49,877 nucleotides of DNA, taken from positions 1 through 49,877 of the forward strand of contig CAKNRR010000009.1 of NCBI GenBank assembly GCA_930990975.1, written 5' to 3'. Under the pieces are notes generated by a model that had not been told where the DNA came from, made no database searches, and saw only the letters and a list, made by a program, of their open reading frames with translations. The stretch comes from an uncultured Clostridia bacterium. GTDB taxonomy: Bacteria; Bacillota; Clostridia; Christensenellales; UBA1242. Shown piece by piece: positions 33,446 through 42,547 of the stretch (positions are counted from its first letter, which is position 1; every line of letters starts with the position of its first letter). The translations under genes were made by a program, and so were the position numbers.

Positions 33446-33643
33446 ATGATGATTGAACCAGCAATTGACACACTTTTAAGCAAAACTAAAAACAATAAAT
33501 ATGTTTTGTGCACAATAATAACAAAGCGTGCAAAAGAAATTGAAAGTGTAAGAAGACTTGAACTTGCAAACCAAGATAAAAAAGCCATCAGTTTGGCATG
33601 TGAGGAAATAGCAAAAGGTAAAGTTAAACCAAGTGATTTCTAA
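33446..33643 (+). CDS. rpoZ: DNA-directed RNA polymerase omega subunit
   Basis: 65 residues, normal size for omega in Firmicutes. It assists assembly of the RNA polymerase beta-prime subunit. Seen: the family pattern IEPAIDTLLSKTKNNKYVL, TIITKRAKEIE and KKAISLACEEIAKGKV, matching the conserved 'R/K-A-x-x-I' helix and the 'A-x-x-E-I-x-x-G' end. Two ATGs are possible; 33446 is 6 nt and 33449 is 9 nt after AGAGGTG. It precedes priA as in many Bacillota, but the usual partners gmk and coaBC are absent here. It has a consensus-like promoter and its own terminator. Confidence 0.88.
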   Translation: MMIEPAIDTLLSKTKNNKYVLCTIITKRAKEIESVRRLELANQDKKAISLACEEIAKGKVKPSDF

Positions 33644-33647
33644 ATAT

Positions 33648-33680
33648 AAAGAATAGCGTTGCTATTCTTTTATTTTTTTA
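33648..33680 (+). terminator. Intrinsic terminator of rpoZ
   Basis: 10-bp stem AAAGAATAGC/GCTATTCTTT with a 3-nt loop and T-rich tail. Confidence 0.85.
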
Positions 33681-33753
33681 TAAAATCAAATAAAAATTTT
33701 TTAGTGATTAGAAAGGCTTTAAAAAAGTCTTTTATTTTATCTGCCTATAAATA

Positions 33754-33782
33754 TTGTGAAAATTTGATTTATATGATATAAT
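33754..33782 (+). promoter_or_regulatory. Promoter of priA operon
   Basis: TTGTGA (33754-33759), 17-nt spacer, TATAAT (33777-33782), 24 nt before the priA ATG. Confidence 0.65.
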
Positions 33783-33805
33783 TTAACTTGCTTAAGGAAG
33801 AAAAC

Positions 33806-35980
33806 ATGTTTGCTAAAGTTATAATAGATCAAGATGCGAAAGCATTAGATAAAATTTTTGAGTATATTATACCCGACAATCTTGATATTGATGTTGGCAT
33901 GCGTGTTTATGTGCCATTTGGCAATCGTGTTTTGCAAGGGTTTGTTGTAGGTGTTGAAGAAACTTGTGAATATGATGAGAATAAACTAAAAAAGATAATT
34001 TCAAAGATTGATGATTTCTCTGCAATAAAGAAAGAGCTTCTTGCACTTATGGAGTTTATGAGCAAAAAAAATCATTTAAAATTAGCTTCAATTTTAAGGC
34101 TTTTCATACCTGCAGAAATGCGAGAGGGGAAGGTAAAAGAATTGTTTGAAACACATTATATTTTAAATAATGATGTTGAAATAAATCTTTCTAAAAATGC
34201 AATCAAGCAACAAAGCATTGTTGATTTTATGAAAAACAACGATTATCAAGCTTCCTCAACGCAATTATCACAATTTGGCTATGGGGCGATAAAGGGATTG
34301 CTTGATAAAAATATTATTATAAAAGAAAAAAGAGAAACCAAAAGAACGCCATTTGTGATTTCTTCCGAGAGAAAGAATATAAAACTTAATCAATCGCAAA
34401 TTCACGCAATAGAAACAATGACAGAAGACAAGACTTATCTTTTGCATGGTGTCACAGGAAGTGGGAAAACAGAAGTTTATATGAACCTTATAGAGAAGGT
34501 TTTATCTAATGGAAAAAATGCAATAATGCTTGTCCCAGAGATTTCATTAACACCTCAAATAATGTCAAATTTCAAGGCGAGATTTGGTGAAGCCGTAGCG
34601 TTGCTACATAGTGGTCTTTCTGCAGGAGAAAGATTTGATGAGTGGAAAAGACTTTTCAGTGGCGAGGCTCGTATAGCAATAGGGGCAAGATCTGCTATTT
34701 TTGCACCAATTGAAAATATTGGTGTGATTATAATTGATGAAGAACATGAACAGAGCTATATTTCTGAGTCCAATCCGAGATTTGATACACATGATGTTGC
34801 TCAGTTTAGAGCGCGTTATAACAAATGCCCATTGATTTTAGGAAGTGCAACTCCATCAATAGAGAGCTATGAAAAAGCAAAATTGGGAGAATATCAACTT
34901 ATAGAATTACCAACAAGAGCCAATGGAAAAGAATTGCCTAAGATACAAATCATTGATATGATGAATGAAATTAGGACGGGTAACAGTGGGATTTTTTCAA
35001 ATCAACTTTTGGCTGACCTTGTCAATGTGGTAAACAATAAAAAACAAGCCATGATTTTTATAAATAGAAGAGGTTACTCTTCATTTATGAGGTGTCGAGA
35101 TTGCGGATATATTGCAAAGTGCATTGATTGTGATGTGAGTTTGGTTTATCATAGAGAGGACAACAGACTTAAATGTCATTATTGCGGAAAACAATATAAG
35201 GTTTTGACGAGATGCCCAAAATGTAACAGCGAGAATATAAAACATGGCGCAGTAGGCACAGAGCAAATCGTTACAAAGCTGAAGGAATATTTCCCAGATG
35301 TAAAAATCTTAAGAATGGATAATGACACGACAACAATAAAGAATTCTCATCAAAAGATTTTAAACGAATTTAAAAATTCGCTTCCGGGAATTTTGGTTGG
35401 GACGCAAATGATAGCAAAAGGACACGACTTTGAAAATGTTGTTTTAGTAGGGATTGTTGATGCTGACCAAAGTTTGTACCATGCAGATTATAGAAGCACA
35501 GAAAGGACATTTCAGTTGATAACTCAAGTTTCTGGAAGGGCTGGAAGAAGTGAAAATGAGGGAAAGGTGGTTTTGCAGACATATTCTCCAAGACACTATG
35601 TCTATAAATTCGCTGCCAATTATGATTATAAAGGATTTTTTAGAAAGGAAGAAAATATAAGGCAAACCGCGCAATTTCCACCTTTTACAAGGATTTTACG
35701 CATATTATTTGCTGATCACGATGAAAATTATGTACGCGAACTTTTAAAAGTATGCTATACTGAAATAGAAAAGTTGAAAGAAAAATACGGAGATGATATA
35801 ATATATTTAGATGCTATGAAATCACCAATAAAGCGTATTCAAGATAAATATAGATATCAAATCATGATGAGATTTAAACTTGACAAAGCGGATGAAATAG
35901 AAGAAGATGTCTTTAATATAGTTGACAAATCATCCAAGACTTCGGTGTTTTTTGAAGTCAATCCACAAAATTTATCTTAA
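33806..35980 (+). CDS. priA: Primosomal replication-restart helicase PriA
   Basis: 724 residues. PriA recognises stalled forks and reloads the replicative helicase. Seen: an N-terminal fork-binding domain (VGMRVYVPFGNRVLQGFVVG), Walker A HGVTGSGKTEVY (about 214-225), DEEH box at 311-314 and SATPS after it. The zinc-binding insertion has paired cysteines starting at C430/C433 and C439/C442, then KCHYCGKQY and RCPKCNS. Helicase motifs V/VI are VGTQMIAKGHDF and QVSGRAGR. The start at 33806 follows AAGGAAG; the frame opens six codons earlier with TTG but without better spacing. def begins 13 nt after its stop, so priA-def are co-transcribed. Confidence 0.96.
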   Translation: MFAKVIIDQDAKALDKIFEYIIPDNLDIDVGMRVYVPFGNRVLQGFVVGVEETCEYDENKLKKIISKIDDFSAIKKELLALMEFMSKKNHLKLASILRLFIPAEMREGKVKELFETHYILNNDVEINLSKNAIKQQSIVDFMKNNDYQASSTQLSQFGYGAIKGLLDKNIIIKEKRETKRTPFVISSERKNIKLNQSQIHAIETMTEDKTYLLHGVTGSGKTEVYMNLIEKVLSNGKNAIMLVPEISLTPQIMSNFKARFGEAVALLHSGLSAGERFDEWKRLFSGEARIAIGARSAIFAPIENIGVIIIDEEHEQSYISESNPRFDTHDVAQFRARYNKCPLILGSATPSIESYEKAKLGEYQLIELPTRANGKELPKIQIIDMMNEIRTGNSGIFSNQLLADLVNVVNNKKQAMIFINRRGYSSFMRCRDCGYIAKCIDCDVSLVYHREDNRLKCHYCGKQYKVLTRCPKCNSENIKHGAVGTEQIVTKLKEYFPDVKILRMDNDTTTIKNSHQKILNEFKNSLPGILVGTQMIAKGHDFENVVLVGIVDADQSLYHADYRSTERTFQLITQVSGRAGRSENEGKVVLQTYSPRHYVYKFAANYDYKGFFRKEENIRQTAQFPPFTRILRILFADHDENYVRELLKVCYTEIEKLKEKYGDDIIYLDAMKSPIKRIQDKYRYQIMMRFKLDKADEIEEDVFNIVDKSSKTSVFFEVNPQNLS

Positions 35981-35993
35981 AAGGAGAATAATT

Positions 35994-36467
35994 ATGGCAA
36001 TTAGAAAAGTTGTAAAGATAGGAGAAAGCTCATTGAGAAAAAAATCAAAACCAGTAAAAGATTTTGATGAAGATCTTTGGCAGCTTCTTGACGATATGAA
36101 AGAAACAATGTATGAAAATGATGGTATGGGCTTTGCTGCTCCACAAGTGGGAATACTTAGAAGAGCCATTATTGTTGAAGTAAATAATGCATTTATTGAA
36201 CTCATAAACCCAGAAATTTTGTCTAAGAAGGGGGAAGATGTTGAAGAAGAAGGTTGTTTGTCTGTTGGAAACTTCAGAGGAAGAGTTAAAAGACCTTATG
36301 AAATTACAGTTAAAGCTTATGATAGATTTGGTTATCCATTCACATTGAAAGCAGAAAAATGGCTTGCAAGATGTATTTGCCATGAAGTTGACCACTTGGA
36401 TGGAATACTTTTTGTTGATAAATGCTTGGACAAAGACAAATACATTGCTCAAGGCGGGAAGATATAA
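35994..36467 (+). CDS. def: Peptide deformylase
   Basis: 157 residues. It removes the formyl group from nascent N-terminal methionine. Seen: the three diagnostic motifs, GMGFAAPQVG (44-53), EGCLS with metal ligand C88, and HEVDH (H130, E131, H134) with LDGILF after it. These ligands bind Fe2+/Zn2+. AAAGGAG lies 9 nt before the ATG at 35994; longer in-frame starts lie inside priA and lack ribosome sites. It pairs functionally with the formyltransferase gene fmt, but a 241-nt A/T-only spacer separates them, whereas in most genomes they are adjacent. Confidence 0.96.
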   Translation: MAIRKVVKIGESSLRKKSKPVKDFDEDLWQLLDDMKETMYENDGMGFAAPQVGILRRAIIVEVNNAFIELINPEILSKKGEDVEEEGCLSVGNFRGRVKRPYEITVKAYDRFGYPFTLKAEKWLARCICHEVDHLDGILFVDKCLDKDKYIAQGGKI

Positions 36468-36708
36468 AATAAGACTTTAAAAATAAAAAAGTGTTACAAA
36501 ATATAAAATTAAATTATTAATATAATTTATTAAAATAAAAATAAAAATACAAAAAAATAAAAAATAAATCAAAAATTAATTTATTTTTAAATATTTTTTA
36601 TATTTTAATAAAAAAATATTAAATTATTTGTTTTTTATTAATTAAATAAAATTGATTATTTTTTATATTTTTTATTATTTTAGAGAGAAATAAATTTGAG
36701 GTGTGAAA
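36468..36708. other. A/T-only spacer between def and fmt
   Basis: An almost G/C-free stretch, A-rich on its left side and T-rich on its right. AATTTATT/AATAAATT-type words could pair. It is the same kind of spacer as at 27278-27489. No hairpin with a defined T-run stands out; a promoter for fmt may lie at the right edge. Confidence 0.5.
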
Positions 36709-37623
36709 ATGAAGATTTTGTTTCTAGGGAGTTCTAGATTTTCTGAGATTGTCATGCAGAAGATGCTGGATTTGAATTTAAACATTGTTGCATGTATAAC
36801 TCAACCTGATAGACCAAGTGGCAGAGGTCATAAAATGCAAGCGACAGAAGTAAAAAAACTGGCTCTTAAAAAGGGAATTGATGTTTATACTTTTGAGAGA
36901 ATAAAACCAAATTTAGATACTATCAAGGCAATTGATTATGATGTTGCAGTTGTTGCTTCTTTTGGGCAAATTTTGCCACAAGATTTTTTATCAATAAAGC
37001 TTACTATAAATGTTCATCCTTCACTTTTACCTAAATATAGAGGGGCAACACCAATACAAAACGCAATTTTGAATGGCGACGAGATGACAGGTGTTACAAT
37101 CATGAAGGTTGCAAAAGAGGTTGATGCTGGAGATATCATCTTGCAAAAACAAATGCATATAAAAGATGAATATTATAATGCACTTGAAGAAAAGCTTGCT
37201 TTGCTTGGTGGAGAGATGGTTTATGATGTGATTAAACAAATTGAAGAAAAAACAATCAAATTCACTCCTCAAGATCACAGCAAGGCAACTTTGGTGTCAA
37301 AATTTAATAAAGAGGATGGAAAGTTGCAGTTTGATAAAACTGCAAAACAAATTGTAAATCAAGTCAGAGCGTTGGCTGAAGAACTTGGTTGCTACATAAA
37401 TATAGATGACAGAACAATAAAAGTTGCAAAAGTTCAAGATGTATCTTCTCAATTTAGTGTTATGCAAAACAAAATTTTAGAAAACAAGAAAAATTTTGTA
37501 ATTGGTTGCAAAGATGGTGCGATTGAAGTTTTGCAATGTCAAGCACCATCTGGGAAGATGATTTCAGGGAGAGATTTTATCAATGGGCACAACAATATTT
37601 TAGGCAAAAGTGTTTCAAACTAA
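36709..37623 (+). CDS. fmt: Methionyl-tRNA formyltransferase
   Basis: 304 residues. Formylates initiator Met-tRNA using 10-formyl-tetrahydrofolate. Seen: an N-terminal Rossmann-like domain with catalytic N101 and H103 in NVHPSLLPKYRGATPIQ, then GVTIMKVAKEVDAGDI with D139. The C-terminal OB-like domain (about 205-304) ends GKMISGRDFINGHN, which matches the family end. The start at ATG 36709 has GAGGTG five nt upstream; a GTG two codons earlier overlaps the ribosome site. The gene normally following, rsmB, is missing, and rlmN comes next after an 88-nt gap. Confidence 0.96.
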   Translation: MKILFLGSSRFSEIVMQKMLDLNLNIVACITQPDRPSGRGHKMQATEVKKLALKKGIDVYTFERIKPNLDTIKAIDYDVAVVASFGQILPQDFLSIKLTINVHPSLLPKYRGATPIQNAILNGDEMTGVTIMKVAKEVDAGDIILQKQMHIKDEYYNALEEKLALLGGEMVYDVIKQIEEKTIKFTPQDHSKATLVSKFNKEDGKLQFDKTAKQIVNQVRALAEELGCYINIDDRTIKVAKVQDVSSQFSVMQNKILENKKNFVIGCKDGAIEVLQCQAPSGKMISGRDFINGHNNILGKSVSN

Positions 37624-37711
37624 AAAACTGCTATAAAAAACTTTTGCTATAAGCCGAAAAAATGCGTTAGTTATTAATTTAGAGATTTAAAACATAGAAA
37701 CTGGAGAAATG

Positions 37712-38746
37712 ATGTTAACAGATTTGAATTTTGAAGAGATAAAAGAATATGTCAAAAAAATAGGTTTGCCTGCGTTTAGAGGCGAACAAATTTTTGATGC
37801 AATTTATAGTGGTAAAGAGCTTCAAGAGATTTCAAATTTGCCTCAAGCATTAAAAGACATCATAAGTGCAGATTATCCTCAATATAAAATTATTCAATGT
37901 CTGGAAAGCAAAGAAGATGGCACAAGAAAATATATTGTGCAATTCGCTGACAATAATATAGTTGAATGTGTTTTGATGAAATATAAATATGGCTACACTT
38001 TATGTGTTTCAACTCAAGTTGGTTGCAGAATGGGGTGTAAGTTTTGTGCATCAACATTGCATGGTCTTGCAAGAAATTTGTCTGCTGGTGAAATATTGGG
38101 ACAAGTGCTTCTTGTAAACAAAGCATTGGGAGGAAGTCGTAAGAACAGGATGATAACAAATATTGTTATGATGGGCTCTGGCGAACCATTAGATAATTTT
38201 GACAATGTCGTAAAATTTATTGATTTGGTTAGCACAGGCAAGGGATTGAATATAAGTCAAAGAAATATCTCTCTTTCGACTTGTGGGCTTGTGCCTCAAA
38301 TTTATAAACTTATGGAAAAAGATTATAATATAACTTTAACAATCTCTCTTCATGCGACAACTGATGAAAAGAGGGCGGAAATTATGCCTATTGCAAATGC
38401 CTACAAGATTTCAGAAATTATCAAGGCTTGCAAAGATTATTACGAGAAAACCAATCGAAGAATATATTTTGAATATACCTTGATAAAGGGTAAAAATGAT
38501 AGCGAGGAAGATGTAAAAAGACTGGCAAAACTTTTAAAAGGTTTTAATTGTCATATAAATGTTATTCCTCTCAACAGCGTGAAAGAACGAGAACTTGAAG
38601 GCACTACAAGACTGTTTGCTTATAAATTTGTTGATAAATTAAAAGCCTGTGGACTTTCTGCCACTGTTCGCCGAACGATGGGCGAAGATATAGAAGGGGC
38701 ATGCGGTCAACTAAGAAACAAAATATTAAGACTAAAAAGCAATTGA
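37712..38746 (+). CDS. rlmN: 23S rRNA (adenine2503-C2)/tRNA methyltransferase RlmN
   Basis: 344 residues. A radical SAM enzyme that methylates C2 of A2503 in 23S rRNA and of A37 in some tRNAs. Seen: the iron-sulfur motif C105-RMG-C109-KF-C112, the N-terminal recognition domain (LPAFRGEQIFDAIYSG), GSGEPLDNFDNV and the C-terminal catalytic cysteine C331 in GEDIEGACGQL. It lacks features of the resistance enzyme Cfr that would change the call. GGAG precedes paired ATGs; the second, 37712, is better spaced (5 nt against 2). Confidence 0.96.
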   Translation: MLTDLNFEEIKEYVKKIGLPAFRGEQIFDAIYSGKELQEISNLPQALKDIISADYPQYKIIQCLESKEDGTRKYIVQFADNNIVECVLMKYKYGYTLCVSTQVGCRMGCKFCASTLHGLARNLSAGEILGQVLLVNKALGGSRKNRMITNIVMMGSGEPLDNFDNVVKFIDLVSTGKGLNISQRNISLSTCGLVPQIYKLMEKDYNITLTISLHATTDEKRAEIMPIANAYKISEIIKACKDYYEKTNRRIYFEYTLIKGKNDSEEDVKRLAKLLKGFNCHINVIPLNSVKERELEGTTRLFAYKFVDKLKACGLSATVRRTMGEDIEGACGQLRNKILRLKSN

Positions 38747-38796
38747 TTGATTCTTTTTGACATTGAAATTCAAAGAAATTTTTAAATGAAAAATAC

Positions 38797-38825
38797 TTTA
38801 ACGGCAGTGATAAATTGTGTATAAT
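38797..38825 (+). promoter_or_regulatory. Promoter of rsgA
   Basis: TTTAAC (38797-38802), 17-nt spacer, TATAAT (38820-38825), 20 nt before the ATG. Confidence 0.6.
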
Positions 38826-38845
38826 TTAAATAATGGAGAGACTGA

Positions 38846-39682
38846 ATGCAAGGAATTGTAAGAGAAAAAAACGCAAATCTTTTTTTAATTGAAAGTCAAG
38901 ATAAGCTCTACCAACTTCATCCAAGCGGGAAGACAAAGTTATCTGGTGTTTTCGTGGGGGATAAGGTGGAGTTTTCTCAATCAATAACAAAGGTTTACGA
39001 AAGAAAAAATCTGTTGATCAGACCTCCACTTGCAAATATAGATAAAATCTTTATTGTTATATGCCCAAAACCAAAACCTGATTTCGTGCTTGTGGATAAG
39101 ATTATGACATATTGCTATTTAAATAAGATTGAACCAGTTTTGACAATCAATAAATGTGATATGGCAGAAGGGAGTTTTATTGATGAAGTTTTCAAAAATT
39201 ATGGCAAAATTTTGCCAATAATCAAAATTTCTGCAAAAAATGATGATATAAAAGAGTTAGAAGAAAATTTAAGTGGAACTTGTGCCCTTGCAGGACAAAG
39301 TGCAGTTGGGAAATCTTCAATAATCAATGCTATACTTAAGGATAATATTGCTGATGTTGGAGAACTTTCAAAGAAGATTGAAAGAGGAAAACAAACGACA
39401 CGACTTGTCAAACTTTATAAGATAGGGCAAAGCTATTTGGCTGATACTGCAGGATTTTCTATGTTAGATTTATCTATGATAAGTGATTTAGATTATCGTG
39501 AATTATCTTATTATTATCCCGACTTCCTTGAAGGGAGGGCAAAATGTAAATATCGTTCATGCCTTCATGAAAATGGAGATTGTGGTGTTTTGCTTTTATT
39601 AAATCAAGGCAAAATTTCAAAATTAAGATATGAAAATTATTTAAAAATATTATATGAATTAAAAAATGCAAAAAAATATTAA
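38846..39682 (+). CDS. rsgA: Ribosome small-subunit biogenesis GTPase RsgA
   Basis: 278 residues. A circularly permuted GTPase that checks late maturation of the 30S subunit. Seen: an N-terminal OB fold (about 1-60), then GTPase motifs in permuted order, G4 NKCD (102-105) before G1 GQSAVGKSS (150-158) and G3 DTAGF (200-204). A C-terminal zinc site has C234, C239, H241 and C246 (CKYRSCLHENGDC). GGAGAG precedes the ATG. The serine/threonine phosphatase and kinase genes (prpC, prkC) usually found between rlmN and rsgA are absent; rpe follows as usual. Confidence 0.95.
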   Translation: MQGIVREKNANLFLIESQDKLYQLHPSGKTKLSGVFVGDKVEFSQSITKVYERKNLLIRPPLANIDKIFIVICPKPKPDFVLVDKIMTYCYLNKIEPVLTINKCDMAEGSFIDEVFKNYGKILPIIKISAKNDDIKELEENLSGTCALAGQSAVGKSSIINAILKDNIADVGELSKKIERGKQTTRLVKLYKIGQSYLADTAGFSMLDLSMISDLDYRELSYYYPDFLEGRAKCKYRSCLHENGDCGVLLLLNQGKISKLRYENYLKILYELKNAKKY

Positions 39683-39783
39683 ATTTTTTATTATTTTTAA
39701 TATTTTAACTATATAAAAATTAAAAATTAATTTTTTGAAAATAATTATTATTTTAAGTATTTTATAATTATTAAGGAGATATT

Positions 39784-40446
39784 ATGAAAAAATATATTTA
39801 TGTTTCTGTTTCAACTGATCCTATCAAGGAATATCAAAGAATTGCAGAGTATACAAAAGAGATGCAAGGATATGCAGACTTTTTGCATTGTGATGTAATG
39901 GATGGAAAGTTTGTCCCAGCCAAGACATACGACAGTCAGCTTGTATATAACATCAACCAACATAGTTTGATTATGCTTGATGTTCATTTGATGTGTGATG
40001 AGCCATTAAAAAGTCTTGATGACTATTTGAAAGCAGGAGCAAATATATTGACAGTACATTACGAAGCATTTAAAAACAAAAATGACTTGATAATTGCAAA
40101 ACAAAAGATTAAAGATGCGCACGCACTTGCTGGACTTGCAATAAATCCAGACACAGATATAAATGAAGTCAAAATTTATGTGCATGATTTTGATGTGATT
40201 TTGGTTATGTCAGTTTATCCAGGTGCAAGTGGTCAAAAATTTATTCCGCAAACAGTGAAAAAAATAGAAGAACTAAACAGTTTAAGAGAAAGCAATGATT
40301 ATAAATATAAAATTGAAGTTGATGGCGGAATAAATGAGGACAATGTCAAAGAAGTCATTGATGCTGGTGCAGACATTGTGGTGAGCGGAAGCTTCATCTA
40401 TAAATCGCATGACAAAATCAAAGCAATAGAGCTTTTGAGAGGCTAA
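39784..40446 (+). CDS. rpe: Ribulose-phosphate 3-epimerase
   Basis: 220 residues, a TIM-barrel enzyme of the pentose phosphate pathway converting ribulose-5-phosphate and xylulose-5-phosphate. Seen: HCDVMDGKFVP with the catalytic aspartate (D43), LDVHLMCDEP with the metal histidine, LAINPDTDI and the second catalytic aspartate in KIEVDGGINEDNV. GSFIYKSHD sits at the phosphate-binding end. Oddity: the phosphate loop reads VMSVYPGASGQKF where most family members have VMSVNPGFGGQ. AAGGAG lies 5-6 nt before the ATG. The 101-nt spacer before it is almost pure A/T. Confidence 0.93.
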   Translation: MKKYIYVSVSTDPIKEYQRIAEYTKEMQGYADFLHCDVMDGKFVPAKTYDSQLVYNINQHSLIMLDVHLMCDEPLKSLDDYLKAGANILTVHYEAFKNKNDLIIAKQKIKDAHALAGLAINPDTDINEVKIYVHDFDVILVMSVYPGASGQKFIPQTVKKIEELNSLRESNDYKYKIEVDGGINEDNVKEVIDAGADIVVSGSFIYKSHDKIKAIELLRG

Positions 40447-40595
40447 ATTATAGAATTTTCTTTGTTTGGACTTAAAATATTGCTTTTGAAGACAATATAA
40501 TTTTTCTATGGTCTTCCAGTAAAAATACCAGCTTTTTGAGTTTTAATCATGACAAATTTATAGAAAACTTGTTGTTGCGACAACCAATTTTTGAT

Positions 40596-40623
40596 TTGAC
40601 ATTTTGATAAAAAGTTATATAAT
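40596..40623 (+). promoter_or_regulatory. Promoter of the PHP-whiA gene pair
   Basis: Perfect TTGACA (40596-40601), 16-nt spacer, perfect TATAAT (40618-40623), 34 nt before the chosen ATG. Confidence 0.82.
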
Positions 40624-40657
40624 CAATAATATGAGATTTTTCTCCAGAGGAGGCTTT

Positions 40658-41416
40658 ATGATACTATATGGTGACTACCATACACATACAAAATATTCAC
40701 GACATAATCATGGGAAAGGGACTATTCTTGAAAATGCTTCAGTGGCACAAAATAAGGGACTTAAGCAAATAGCCATCACTGACCATGGCTTTAATCATAT
40801 GTTTTATGGCGTTCGCAGAAAGGATATTCCAGCTGTAAAAGAGGAAATTTTGAATGCAAAAGAGGTTACAGGTGTTGATATTCTTTTGGGCGTTGAAGCA
40901 AATTTGATTTCAAGTGACGGCGATGTTGATGTTGTTGAACAAGATTTCGAGTTTTTGGATATCTTGCTTATGGGACATCATAGAATGGTCAAAATGACAA
41001 ATAGAAAAGATTATATAGACATGATGATAGCAAACTGGTTTGGCTCTCCTTATGCTCCAAGCAAGGAGAGATTAAATAGAAACACAACAGCATTTTTAAA
41101 AGCACTTGATAAATATCCAATAGATGTGATTACGCACTTAAATTATGGTTGCCCAACAGACACACTTGCTGTTGCAAGAATGGCAAAAGAAAAAGGTACA
41201 TTGATTGAATTAAACGGCAAAAGAATCAATTTTACAGACCAAGAATTGGAAATCATGGCAAGCGAGGGCGTTAAATTTATAGTTGATTCAGACGCTCACA
41301 GCCCAGAAAGAGTCGGAGAATGTAACAATGGAATTAATACTATTTTTAGATTAGGTTTGCCATTATCTCAAGTTGTAAATATAGATAAATTGCCAAAATT
41401 TGCACAAAAAAGATAG
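40658..41416 (+). CDS. PHP-domain metal-dependent phosphoesterase
   Basis: 252 residues. Seen: PHP-family histidine/acid clusters, DYHTHTKYSRHNHG at the N-terminus, AITDHGFNH, VEANLISSDGDVD, LMGHHRM, THLNYG and the C-terminal DSDAHSPERVG. Known: PHP proteins hydrolyse phosphoesters with a trinuclear metal centre; this stand-alone type is commonly found beside rapZ-yvcK-whiA in Clostridia. AGAGGAGG lies 6 nt before the ATG; the longer in-frame starts overlap the promoter. The stop is 15 nt before whiA, so the two are co-transcribed. The substrate is not known. Confidence 0.88.
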   Translation: MILYGDYHTHTKYSRHNHGKGTILENASVAQNKGLKQIAITDHGFNHMFYGVRRKDIPAVKEEILNAKEVTGVDILLGVEANLISSDGDVDVVEQDFEFLDILLMGHHRMVKMTNRKDYIDMMIANWFGSPYAPSKERLNRNTTAFLKALDKYPIDVITHLNYGCPTDTLAVARMAKEKGTLIELNGKRINFTDQELEIMASEGVKFIVDSDAHSPERVGECNNGINTIFRLGLPLSQVVNIDKLPKFAQKR

Positions 41417-41431
41417 AAAAGAAGGTTTTTA

Positions 41432-42397
41432 ATGAGTTTTGCAAAGGATAGTAAATTACAGATACTTGAAAGAGAAATCGAGGACGCAGATTGCGCCCAA
41501 GCTTTTTTATCTGGACTTTTGCATGCAAGTGGAACAATAACAAAAAACAATGAGGGGATAAGACTTGACATTGTCACTGATTTTAAGGAAATTTTTGATT
41601 TTTTAAATCATCTTGTTTGTAAATTGTATGGCGAAAATTTGACCTTGGAAATTTCAGATGATTATATAATTAATAAGACAACATATTACAGAATAAAATT
41701 CCCTTGCGATATATCTCTTCAAATTTTAAAAGATTGTGCTTTGATACCAACAAATGGCGATATTGTTTTTTTAGCAGAGATTGATAAAAACATCATTGCT
41801 GACGACGAAACTAAAAAGAATTTCATTAAAGGTGCTTATGTTGGATGCGCCACTTCCAGCATAAAACTCTCAACCCTTGGTTCACAAAGCCCAACAACAG
41901 GCTATCATCTTGAATTTTCATCGCATAATAGAGTGTTCTTAGAAGGTTTGCAGGAGCTTTTGCAATATTTTGACATAACAAGCAAAATAGCGACAAGAAA
42001 GAAAATATTTGTTTTGTATTTGAAGGATAGCGAGGCTATAAAAGATTTGCTGGCATTGGTTGGTGCTGAGCAAAGCGTGCTTGAACTTTCTGACGAAATG
42101 GCAAAAAGAGATTTAAGAAACACGGTTAATAGACAGGTAAATTGTATAAATGCCAACATTAATAAGACAGTCGAGGCGAGTTTGAAGCAAATTCATGCGA
42201 TAAACTATATCAACAAAAAGATAGGACTTGAAAGTTTGCCTGAAGATTTGCAAGAGGTTGCGGTCTTAAGGCTTGCAAATCCTCAAGAAAGCATGGACGA
42301 GCTTTTAAAGTTGTCGACTATAAAATTGACTAAAAGTGGATTAAACCATAGATTTAGACGAATTTTAAAGATAGCAGATTTGCTTAGAGGAAATTAA
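41432..42397 (+). CDS. whiA: WhiA-family DNA-binding regulator
   Basis: 321 residues. WhiA is a conserved Gram-positive regulator linked to cell division and chromosome segregation. Seen: an N-terminal domain with CAQAFLSGLLHASGTIT, then FIKGAYVGCATSSIK, the two LAGLIDADG-like repeats degenerate for nuclease activity, and SPTTGYHLEFSSHN. The C-terminal HTH has NRQVNCINANINKTVEAS and ends KSGLNHRFRRILKIADLL, the family hallmark. GAAGG lies 8 nt before the ATG. It is downstream of the PHP gene; rapZ and yvcK, which normally lie between them, are missing. Confidence 0.96.
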   Translation: MSFAKDSKLQILEREIEDADCAQAFLSGLLHASGTITKNNEGIRLDIVTDFKEIFDFLNHLVCKLYGENLTLEISDDYIINKTTYYRIKFPCDISLQILKDCALIPTNGDIVFLAEIDKNIIADDETKKNFIKGAYVGCATSSIKLSTLGSQSPTTGYHLEFSSHNRVFLEGLQELLQYFDITSKIATRKKIFVLYLKDSEAIKDLLALVGAEQSVLELSDEMAKRDLRNTVNRQVNCINANINKTVEASLKQIHAINYINKKIGLESLPEDLQEVAVLRLANPQESMDELLKLSTIKLTKSGLNHRFRRILKIADLLRGN

Positions 42398-42547
42398 TAA
42401 GAAATTAATTGGAAAATATAAGAAAACAATAAAAAATAATAGAAATAATGGGAAAATGATGAAAAAATAATTGAAAAACAAAAAAAATATAATAAATTAA
42501 TGAAAAATTAATAACAAATTAATCGGAGGAAATTAAACGGGGGTTTT

